Shown: positions 1 to 4,851 of the stretch, one piece after another
Layout: every line of letters starts with the position of its first letter
How positions within the stretch are numbered: position 1 is the first letter of the stretch
Assembly (NCBI GenBank): GCA_003531155.1
Contig: DQHR01000045.1
Span: 1 to 7,256 of the forward strand
Reading direction: 5' to 3'
DNA from: Bacteroidales bacterium
Lineage (GTDB): Bacteria > Bacteroidota > Bacteroidia > Bacteroidales > Tenuifilaceae
DNA: 7,256 nt
Made by a program: the position numbers and the translations under genes
The notes under the pieces: model-generated
Databases searched by the model: none
What the model saw: only the letters and a program-made list of their open reading frames with translations
Told to the model about the DNA's origin: nothing

Positions 1-84
1 AGGACTTGCTTTAAAACTATAATAATCAAATATATCTTGAAGTTGAACAAGAGATGTGTCGGACCACAGAACCTTTACTTCCAT
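1..84 (-). CDS. RelE/ParE-type toxin, N-terminal fragment (runs off the window)
   Basis: An open frame starts at an ATG at 84-82 and stays open for 28 codons to base 1, where the window ends. It reads MEVKVLWSD, then SLVQLQDIFDYY and ends FKASP. The pattern V-x-W-S-D-x-[SA]-x-x-x-L-x-D-I-x-[DE]-Y is how ParE/RelE-superfamily toxins of Bacteroidota usually begin: a first beta strand followed by the first helix. In that superfamily, members are mRNA interferases (RelE) or gyrase poisons (ParE); the fragment cannot tell which, because the catalytic C-terminal part is outside. The start codon lies inside the last codons of the upstream antitoxin gene (10-nt overlap), which suggests translational coupling and is standard for antitoxin-first operons. 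Recognition is by motif only; the family call is fairly safe, the subtype is not. Confidence 0.8.
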   Translation of the reverse strand, partial: MEVKVLWSDTSLVQLQDIFDYYSFKASP

Positions 85-317
85 GTATCAATTTGGTTAA
101 GAAGATTTCGTGCTTCAGTAACTCTTTCATTTTTAATATCGTCCTCCGAATTATCAATGATTTCATTGAATTCTTTCATTGTCATTGGACTTAATTCTTC
201 TTCAAGTTTTTTCTTTCTTTCAATTCTAAGTAATCTTTCAAGTTTAGTGACAAGTTCATCGTCAGCAACTCTAAGGAATTCTTGAACAAAGTGTATCTTT
301 CTTGCTTGAATGTCCAT
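75..317 (-). CDS. Small antitoxin of a type II toxin-antitoxin pair
   Basis: An 80-residue, highly charged, probably all-helical protein. The N-terminal half (about residues 1-40: MDIQARKIHFVQEFLRV, then a Lys/Arg/Glu-rich helix) resembles the short antitoxin-like proteins that precede RelE/ParE toxins in Bacteroidota. The C-terminal half (about 43-80) contains M-x-x-[KE]-E-F-x-x-x-I-D followed by a basic-acidic segment and NLLNQIDTWK; such tails wrap around the toxin in this class. No ribbon-helix-helix or helix-turn-helix can be read with confidence, so DNA binding and autoregulation are inferred from the class. It is the first gene of the pair, its last 10 bases overlap the toxin start, and a TATCTTTG promoter element lies 22 bp upstream. 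There is no strong Shine-Dalgarno sequence; a GGAGAAAG sits about 15 nt before the ATG, too far to be typical. It could be a toxin-unrelated small protein, but the overlapping toxin frame makes that unlikely. Confidence 0.75.
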   Translation of the reverse strand: MDIQARKIHFVQEFLRVADDELVTKLERLLRIERKKKLEEELSPMTMKEFNEIIDNSEDDIKNERVTEARNLLNQIDTWK

Positions 318-339
318 TTTATTTATTTTTTTCTTTCTC

Positions 340-347
340 CAAAGATA
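340..347 (-). promoter_or_regulatory. Bacteroidota-type -7 promoter element for the toxin-antitoxin operon
   Basis: On the minus strand this reads TATCTTTG, an exact match to the TAnnTTTG -7 element of Bacteroidota housekeeping promoters. It lies 22 bp upstream of the antitoxin ATG, giving a short A-rich leader of roughly 15 nt. The matching -33 TTG is not clean: a TTT about 20 nt upstream is the closest. The exact -7 match in the expected place makes it a reasonable but unproven promoter. Confidence 0.45.
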
Positions 348-390
348 AGGATTATTTTATTCGAAGTAAAGTGTTTCGCTTATCAGTACC

Positions 391-420
391 CTTTGCGCTC
401 ATTGCATGAAACTCTTAGGT
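391..420 (+). repeat. Leader module of intergenic repeat element, copy 1
   Basis: CTTTGCG at 391-397 is followed by TTGCATGAAACT and TTAGGT, directly before the octamer array. The same module, with TTGCGTGAAACT, precedes the second octamer array at 4710-4727. Two copies in the same orientation with the same neighbour on the right indicate one dispersed repeat family rather than chance. It is non-coding on both strands as far as I can see. Confidence 0.6.
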
Positions 421-492
421 CTTATCTGCTTGTCAACTTATTAACTTTTCTACTTGTTCGCTTATTCGCTTATCAACTTGTTAACTTTTATA
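421..492 (+). repeat. Tandem 8-bp repeat array, copy 1 (nine units)
   Basis: Nine consecutive, perfectly registered 8-base units, each beginning with CTT. The unit consensus is about CTTRTYAA; examples are CTTGTCAA (429-436), CTTATTAA (437-444), CTTATCAA (469-476) and CTTGTTAA (477-484). Variant units end in CG (453-460 and 461-468), CTG or CTA. The first three bases of each unit are invariant and the rest vary mainly by transitions. The array lies 90 bp beyond the 3' end of the KAP gene and 100 bp before the antitoxin start. Eight is not a multiple of three, so the array is not a coding repeat. Function unknown. Confidence 0.75.
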
Positions 493-493
493 A

Positions 494-534
494 CACAGAG
501 TTCCACAGAGTAAGAGCACAGAGGGACACCGAGT
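494..534 (+). repeat. CACAGAG direct-repeat block
   Basis: CACAGAG occurs at 494-500, 504-510 and 517-523, with a variant CACCGAG at 528-534, at a spacing of 10-13 bases. It begins two bases after the octamer array. Short degenerate direct repeats of this type are familiar in intergenic DNA of environmental Bacteroidota, from general knowledge. A further ACAGAG at 570-575 just before the KAP stop may be an outlier. It shows no open frame or hairpin that would explain it. Confidence 0.6.
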
Positions 535-581
535 TTAGTCCATAGTAGGATGAGGTGCAGTCTTAGTAGAACAGAGTTTTG

Positions 582-2909
582 TTAATCAAAGTCAAAATTT
601 GAATACTTATCAGGATTTTTAGTATATAATTCATGGTCTCTATAGTACATTTCAATTAATTCTGAGAAATCTTGGAATTCAGGTGATTCCTTAATTATAT
701 TTTCCATTAGATTATCTGCTTCTTTTAGTGTTAAAAATCTCTCCAGATTTCTAAACCCAATTTGCTTATGAATAGACACTCCGTAAGCTCCCACATACAT
801 GCTTCTACTTACTGTTATAAAATGTTTCAAGAAATTTAAAAACAATCTCCTGTCGTTTTTTATTTTAGTTATGAAGTCATTAAGTTTTTCCTCACTTCCC
901 CATTCTTTCCATTTGTTTACAATGTGTAATAAATAATTGTTTGCTAGAAGTTTATCAATATTTGTATTTTCAACTTTTTCAATTATTATTTTTTGAAGTT
1001 CTACCAGATTTTCGTTCGTAAATAGCAGTTTCTCATCTGCTGGATTTTTTTCATAAACATGTGTTTGTAACGAAATTAAATCAAGTATTCCGAAAATTCC
1101 CTCAGATTCATCGGCTATAGATTTAATTGTTTTGTAATTATATGTTTTATCTTCCTTTGAAAGCAATTGGTAAATGACTCTAACAAGTTCTATTTTCAGT
1201 CCAAGATCAAACATGCCTTCTTTTTCATCTTCAAGGTTGTCTGATAGGTTATTAAGTCCTTTTATTAAGTTTTTTGCAGAATTTTCTGGGATTTTCTCTC
1301 TATTTTCTGTAAAGTCTTGGATTTTTCTAAGTAATGGACGGAATTTTTTATTTGCAATATATTCTTGTAATAACTTTTCTGTTTCGTCATTGTCTTTCAA
1401 AATTCTAATGAATTTTTCAAGTTCATATTGTGTTAATTCACCTGCATTGTCATCAGGATTTAGTGTAAAATACAAGTCGAAGTGTTCTTTTGAACAAATC
1501 CTCATGTTCTTACGCCAAATAGCATAAAAATCATTTACATAATGAACTCCACCTGTTTCTTTTATAATTGAATCAAGTTGTGGAAATAAATTGTTAACCA
1601 ATTTTTTAACACTATCTTGAAGACCCTCTTCAACTTTACTAATTGCCGTAAGTATTTCATTTTTCCTTTGTTCGTTTGGAATCCTTCTCTGATTGTTTTT
1701 TTCAGAAGGATCTGTAAATAGATCCTTTCGGAATTTCATGAAATCATAGAAATCAGGAGTAAATACTCTTAGTGCTTCAAGTGCAATAAAGTCAATAGGA
1801 TTAATTTCAAATATTTCTTCCCTATGTAGTAGGTTGATATTGAATAGTAAACTATTTATATATCTTTTTACGTCACGAATGTTCTTGAAAAAGTTCTTGT
1901 ATCCCGCATGATATGTATTAGCCCAATAATGATTTTCAGTTTTAAAATATTCATTTATAGAATTTGGTAATTTATGAATTAATTTATCTAATTCCTTAAA
2001 TAGGAACTGCTGAATCTTATCATTTCTAGTATAAGGTAGGTTAAAATCTACTTGAACGATCTTTTTTAGGTAATCTTTACCTGTTATTCCTTTTTGTTCT
2101 TCGAGATTTGCTTCAATAATTCTGCTGTCAAATGCAAGGAGATAAATTGTATTTGGAAAATCAGCATTAACTCTAATTAATTTGAACACTTCGCAGATTT
2201 CTTTTTGACTTAATCTATCAATGTCATCAATTACAATTAAAAGTTTTTTCTTTCTTTTTATTAATTGATTGACAATCTCTCGTTTTAGTCCTTGGGGAGA
2301 AGTTTCTGAAGTAATTGATTTAAACTCTAAATATGATGCAATTTTGTTTAAAACTCCGCCAAATAATTGAGCCAATAGCACGAGTAGACCCATAAAAAAA
2401 AGAGAGTTCTCAACCCACTTTGAACTAATCGGAATCCAATCAAATATTTTATTTGCAGATACACCCAATATTCCTAATAATAAAATAAGATGTGGTATTA
2501 TATCTTTTAATGCTTTAGATTCATTGTCTAAATTAATTAACTGGCTATATAATTTGAGTTTCTTCGCCAGTTTATCATCTTTCTTTGCATCTTTTTTAAG
2601 ATTGAGTTCACTGCTTATATCATTAAAAAAATGAAAACTCAATGAATCTTGATTAGCATATGCCCAAGGGTTAAATTCAATTATTGTTGGATCATTTTGT
2701 CCTTTAGTTAATTCGAATTGTTCCTTTAAAAGATTTATTACAGAAGATTTCCCTTCTCCCCATTCTCCTTTAAGAGAAATTACCAAACTTTCTTCATTCT
2801 CCCATGTAGACAGCGATGCCTTTAATTGTTCTGCAAAAGAATTTCTATTTAATTCATCTTCGGCACTGCATATAATTGCTCTGTCTGGGATGAAGTCAAA
2901 TTTTTTCAT
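582..2909 (-). CDS. KAP-family P-loop NTPase with two membrane helices
   Basis: A 775-residue KAP-family ATPase (the family of Kidins220/ARMS and PifA). Visible motifs: Walker A GEWGEGKSS at 48-56 (G48, G53, K54, S55); the family's FNPWAY at 79-84; two hydrophobic segments at about 136-157 and 168-192, inserted between Walker A and Walker B as is characteristic of KAP; Walker B LLIVIDDIDRL at 223-233 with the family DDxDR signature; VDFNLP at 286-291; and a sensor-like RDVKRYINS at 345-353. From about 400 onward the protein is helical, charged and lysine-rich with no domain I recognise; this is probably the effector or sensor part. The membrane segments predict attachment to the inner membrane with the ATPase in the cytoplasm. 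Known bacterial KAP proteins act in phage exclusion (PifA) and in Qat defence (QatA), but no qatBCD-like genes are adjacent, so defence is only inferred. The gene stands alone and is strikingly AT-rich (about 22% GC at 1801-1860), suggesting transfer. The start is the only suitable ATG before the conserved region. No promoter or terminator is clear. Confidence 0.9.
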   Translation of the reverse strand: MKKFDFIPDRAIICSAEDELNRNSFAEQLKASLSTWENEESLVISLKGEWGEGKSSVINLLKEQFELTKGQNDPTIIEFNPWAYANQDSLSFHFFNDISSELNLKKDAKKDDKLAKKLKLYSQLINLDNESKALKDIIPHLILLLGILGVSANKIFDWIPISSKWVENSLFFMGLLVLLAQLFGGVLNKIASYLEFKSITSETSPQGLKREIVNQLIKRKKKLLIVIDDIDRLSQKEICEVFKLIRVNADFPNTIYLLAFDSRIIEANLEEQKGITGKDYLKKIVQVDFNLPYTRNDKIQQFLFKELDKLIHKLPNSINEYFKTENHYWANTYHAGYKNFFKNIRDVKRYINSLLFNINLLHREEIFEINPIDFIALEALRVFTPDFYDFMKFRKDLFTDPSEKNNQRRIPNEQRKNEILTAISKVEEGLQDSVKKLVNNLFPQLDSIIKETGGVHYVNDFYAIWRKNMRICSKEHFDLYFTLNPDDNAGELTQYELEKFIRILKDNDETEKLLQEYIANKKFRPLLRKIQDFTENREKIPENSAKNLIKGLNNLSDNLEDEKEGMFDLGLKIELVRVIYQLLSKEDKTYNYKTIKSIADESEGIFGILDLISLQTHVYEKNPADEKLLFTNENLVELQKIIIEKVENTNIDKLLANNYLLHIVNKWKEWGSEEKLNDFITKIKNDRRLFLNFLKHFITVSRSMYVGAYGVSIHKQIGFRNLERFLTLKEADNLMENIIKESPEFQDFSELIEMYYRDHELYTKNPDKYSNFDFD

Positions 2910-3072
2910 GAAAGATGTTTTATGTATTATTTACAGTCAATTCGATAGGCTGACTATTACATCAGTCCTAAGAAGTATAAAATTAAGACTTCTAAAAACA
3001 GAAACAAAGCAAGTGCTTGAAAAACATCATTAAATACGAATCATCCCCATTTGTTACTTTTTAGTGCTATCC

Positions 3073-3104
3073 AAAAACAAAAAAGCCCTATTGCTAGGGC
3101 TTTT
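3073..3104 (-). terminator. Intrinsic terminator of the SRPBCC-hydrolase operon
   Basis: A perfect 10-bp stem: AAAAGCCCTA at 3081-3090 pairs with TAGGGCTTTT at 3095-3104 around a TTGC loop. On the minus strand the stem is followed by a T-rich tract (TTGTTTTT, 3080-3073), 20 bp after the hydrolase stop codon. On the plus strand only four T's follow, and no plus-strand gene ends here, so the minus direction is meant. It also separates this operon from the KAP gene. Confidence 0.9.
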
Positions 3105-3123
3105 AGTAGAGTTGTGGTTGGTT

Positions 3124-4017
3124 TTACTTTTTATCCAAGAACTTTTCTATCATCGGAATGGCAAGGTCGCTCTCTTTAAAATCGGGTTTTAGCGTGGTTA
3201 TTTCGCCAATGTAGTCGCCATGCCCACCTGGAATTATGGCTAGCTCGGAGTTGGCAATTAGGCGGTGCATCTCAAGGGCGTGCTCGGGTGTAACCATATC
3301 TTTATCGCCAATAATAATTAAAGCAGGAGCTTTAATGGCCTTAATCTTCTCGTCGGGGATATTCTTAAAGTTGAGCATCCTTTGTACATCGCGGGCAAAC
3401 ATCACCTGTAACCCGTTGGTGTCGGCGGCAACCTTTTTGTAGGCCTCCTTCAGCTGCGGTGGCATATTATCTAAACTTGCCTGTTTCATAAATCCCCAAA
3501 ACTGCTCGGGTACGCCGCTTCGCTTGGTAATGGCAGAGCCCAAAACAATTTTGTTAACTATATCGGGGTGACGAATGGCAATCTGTAGTGTAGTTGTTCC
3601 GCCGTTGCTAAAACCAAAAAAGTCGGCTTTGTCAATCTTAAGGTTTGCCAAAAGAGCGGCAACATCATCGGCATCCTGCTCAAAGGAGAGGTCGGCATTA
3701 CGGTCGCTGGTGCGCCCGTGCGCTTGCAATTCGACGGCAATCACCTTTCGGCTTTTTGCAAATAGCGGAATAACCTTCTCAAAAGATGTTTGTATGGTTG
3801 AGCCACCACCGTGAATAAGCACAAGAGGCTTGCCCTGCCCGTAAATTTCGTAGTACATCTTAAGTCCATTCACATCGGCGTAACCGCTTTTGAAATCGAG
3901 CGGAGTTGCTTGCTTCTCCATATTGCCATAGGTTGAATTTGTTCTCTTCTCGCAGCACGAGGCCAATGCTAAAAGGGATAGAATTAAGAAAGTTGCCATT
4001 TGTTTCATAGCTGTCAT
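3124..4017 (-). CDS. Alpha/beta-hydrolase lipoprotein
   Basis: A 297-residue alpha/beta-hydrolase-fold protein. Residues 1-20 form a lipoprotein signal peptide with lipobox L-A-S-C (Cys21, followed by a second Cys), so it is probably anchored in the periplasm or at the surface. The fold is readable: oxyanion region HGGG at 69-72, nucleophile elbow GFSNGG at 135-140 with Ser137, acid Asp240 in IIGDKDMVTP, and His266 in PGGHGDY. All three catalytic residues are present and the length is normal for a single-domain enzyme. The substrate cannot be told; esterase, lactonase or peptidase activity would fit the fold. The gene begins 20 bp after the SRPBCC stop codon and is followed by a strong terminator, so the two form an operon. 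An internal ATG at 4008 (MKQMATF) gives an equally good signal peptide; no Shine-Dalgarno sequence decides. It is much richer in G+C than the other genes here (60% at 3661-3720), with GCC/GCG-type codons the neighbours avoid. Confidence 0.9.
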   Translation of the reverse strand: MTAMKQMATFLILSLLALASCCEKRTNSTYGNMEKQATPLDFKSGYADVNGLKMYYEIYGQGKPLVLIHGGGSTIQTSFEKVIPLFAKSRKVIAVELQAHGRTSDRNADLSFEQDADDVAALLANLKIDKADFFGFSNGGTTTLQIAIRHPDIVNKIVLGSAITKRSGVPEQFWGFMKQASLDNMPPQLKEAYKKVAADTNGLQVMFARDVQRMLNFKNIPDEKIKAIKAPALIIIGDKDMVTPEHALEMHRLIANSELAIIPGGHGDYIGEITTLKPDFKESDLAIPMIEKFLDKK

Positions 4018-4037
4018 TGTTCAACTTTCGAAGGGTT

Positions 4038-4505
4038 TTATTTTTCACATATTTCCTTAAGCTTTTCGAGTGCCTTAGGGTAGGTCTGGTTCATATAATC
4101 TACAAAATCTTCGGTAATATCTAAGTCAACAGTAACCTTAGTCGTTCCGTTGTTTTCTTCAAACGTATAATTTTCAAATCCGTTTGCCCACTGTTCCACT
4201 TCTGGGCCATCAGTAATTTCTATATTTGCCTTTAATAATCCGTAATGGCGAATTGAAACAAAACGGTTGGGAATATTGTCAGCTATCTCTGAAACCATTC
4301 CACCTTTATCGCCCTTCTCATCAGTTCCTATGAATAGCATTTTGCTACCTTTATTCCAATTCCCTTCATAGGTTGAAGTTGGATTGAACAAAGCAGTCCA
4401 CTGCTCATAAGTTGATTTATTGTTAATCCCCAGCATTAAATCATATACCTTTTTTGTCGGTGCATTAATGCTTACAATGAATTTTATTTTTTTCATAATT
4501 ATCAT
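4038..4505 (-). CDS. SRPBCC (AHSA1/START-like) domain protein
   Basis: A 155-residue single-domain protein of the SRPBCC superfamily, closest in look to the AHSA1-like/polyketide-cyclase-like group. The first strand and helix read IKFIVSINAPTKKVYDLML (about 8-26), followed by a W-x-x-x-F-N-P-x-S segment (37-45), G-x-W-x-K-G-S-K (48-55), a GGMVSEI strand (about 68-74), P-N-R-F-V-S-I-R (79-86), and a long C-terminal helix ending LEKLKEICEK. Members bind hydrophobic ligands in a deep cavity; many have no assigned role, and none can be assigned here. There is no signal peptide, so it is cytoplasmic. It is the first gene of a two-gene operon with the hydrolase lipoprotein. A second ATG at 4496 (MKKIKF, 152 residues) is an equally plausible start, and no Shine-Dalgarno sequence favours either. 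The leader contains a large bulged inverted repeat. Confidence 0.85.
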   Translation of the reverse strand: MIIMKKIKFIVSINAPTKKVYDLMLGINNKSTYEQWTALFNPTSTYEGNWNKGSKMLFIGTDEKGDKGGMVSEIADNIPNRFVSIRHYGLLKANIEITDGPEVEQWANGFENYTFEENNGTTKVTVDLDITEDFVDYMNQTYPKALEKLKEICEK

Positions 4506-4530
4506 TAAGTTTTATATGGTCATTTAACAT

Positions 4531-4598
4531 AGCCTATAGCTAATTGCTTAAACAAATAACAAAGTAAAATAGCAATTGTTGAGTTGGGATTATAGGCT
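4531..4598. repeat. Bulged inverted repeat upstream of the SRPBCC gene
   Basis: AGCCTATA (4531-4538) is complementary to TATAGGCT (4591-4598), and nested within it AATTGCT (4542-4548) is complementary to AGCAATT (4571-4577). The arms differ by an unequal bulge (3 against 13 bases) and enclose a 22-base loop. It lies 25-93 bp upstream of the SRPBCC ATG, so it is probably in or over the leader or promoter. It could be a leader RNA fold, an operator or the relic of a small mobile repeat; the sequence does not decide. Confidence 0.4.
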
Positions 4599-4605
4599 TG
4601 TTTCT

Positions 4606-4674
4606 CGCAAAGTTCGCAAAGGGAAAAACGCAAAGAAGTAGGTAGAGCTTTGCGTCCTTAGCGCATACTTAGCG
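4606..4674. repeat. CGCAAAG / CTTTGCG / CTTAGCG repeat block
   Basis: CGCAAAG occurs directly at 4606-4612, 4615-4621 and 4629-4635, and its inverse CTTTGCG at 4648-4654, followed by variants CTTAGCG at 4657-4663 and 4668-4674. The inverted copies allow a hairpin around 4636-4647. A lone CTTTGCG also occurs in the other repeat region (391-397), linking the two. Such GCAAAG-type repeats are common between genes in environmental Bacteroidota, as general knowledge. No open frame covers it. Confidence 0.65.
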
Positions 4675-4681
4675 TCCTTTT

Positions 4682-4709
4682 CGCATACGCTAAAGCTTCA
4701 GCGAATGCG
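4682..4709. repeat. 28-bp imperfect palindrome centred on AAGCTT
   Basis: The segment has the symmetric blocks CGCAT-CGCT-AAGCTT-AGCG-ATGCG, with single non-matching bases between them: 24 of 28 positions are self-complementary. It sits between the CTTAGCG repeats and the GAAAC leader of the octamer array. It could form a hairpin or serve as a dimer-binding site; it lacks the T tract of a terminator and no gene end is adjacent. Confidence 0.6.
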
Positions 4710-4775
4710 TTGCGTGAAACTTTTGGTCTTATTTACTTATTAACTTGTCAACTTGTTGGCTTAGCAACTTATCTT
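4710..4775 (+). repeat. GAAAC leader plus tandem 8-bp repeat array, copy 2 (six units)
   Basis: The leader TTGCGTGAAACT (4710-4721) is followed by six registered octamers from 4728 to 4775, including CTTATTAA (4736-4743), CTTGTCAA (4744-4751) and CTTAGCAA (4760-4767). It aligns along the leader and the first three units with copy 1 (402-446), same orientation, with scattered substitutions and one indel. It is the second copy of the same repeat family in this window. It ends 17 bases before the terminator of the TIG lipoprotein gene. Function unknown. Confidence 0.75.
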
Positions 4776-4792
4776 CATATTTGTTTGAAAAC

Positions 4793-4824
4793 GAACAAAC
4801 CAATCCTTACGAATTGGTTTGTTC
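4793..4824 (-). terminator. Probable terminator of the OMP-TIG lipoprotein operon
   Basis: A perfect 12-bp stem: GAACAAACCAAT at 4793-4804 pairs with ATTGGTTTGTTC at 4813-4824 around an 8-base loop, 27 bp after the TIG gene stop codon. On the minus strand it is followed by GTTTTC, a short T tract, so termination may be partial or the hairpin may mainly protect the 3' end. Confidence 0.7.
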
Positions 4825-4851
4825 TGCGTTGTTGATGGTCAATTATTGTTT

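Noticed and set aside
37..285. Plus-strand open frame, Ser/Leu-rich
   Set aside because: It is antisense to the antitoxin; the Ser-rich product is the expected mirror of Lys/Glu-rich coding sequence.
421..492. CRISPR array
   Set aside because: Repeat units are 8 bp with no spacers and no cas genes nearby.
282..545. Plus-strand open frame of 87 codons through the octamer array
   Set aside because: It overlaps the antitoxin start, its product is shaped by the 8-bp repeats and low-complexity T-rich DNA, and it resembles no protein.
1174..1527. Plus-strand 117-codon frame inside the KAP gene
   Set aside because: It is antisense to a clearly conserved coding gene and its Ser/Phe-rich composition is typical of an antisense shadow.
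582..2909. QatA of a QatABCD defence operon
   Set aside because: No QueC-like, TatD-like or QatB-like genes are adjacent; only the KAP ATPase is shared.
2971..2993. Small hairpin AGAAGT / ACTTCT upstream of the KAP gene
   Set aside because: A 6-bp stem with an 11-base AT-rich loop is expected by chance in DNA of this composition; no other operator evidence.
3860..4048. Minus-strand 62-codon frame at the SRPBCC-hydrolase junction
   Set aside because: It overlaps the hydrolase signal-peptide region in another frame and shows no family features; the hydrolase frame is supported by lipobox and fold.
4560..4567. Promoter element TTACTTTG upstream of the SRPBCC gene
   Set aside because: It has one mismatch to TAnnTTTG and no TTG at the proper distance upstream, so it is too weak to annotate.
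318..4851. Composite mobile element bounded by the two octamer copies
   Set aside because: The copies are in the same orientation but no transposase, integrase or target duplications are visible, and the interval contains unrelated operons of differing composition.
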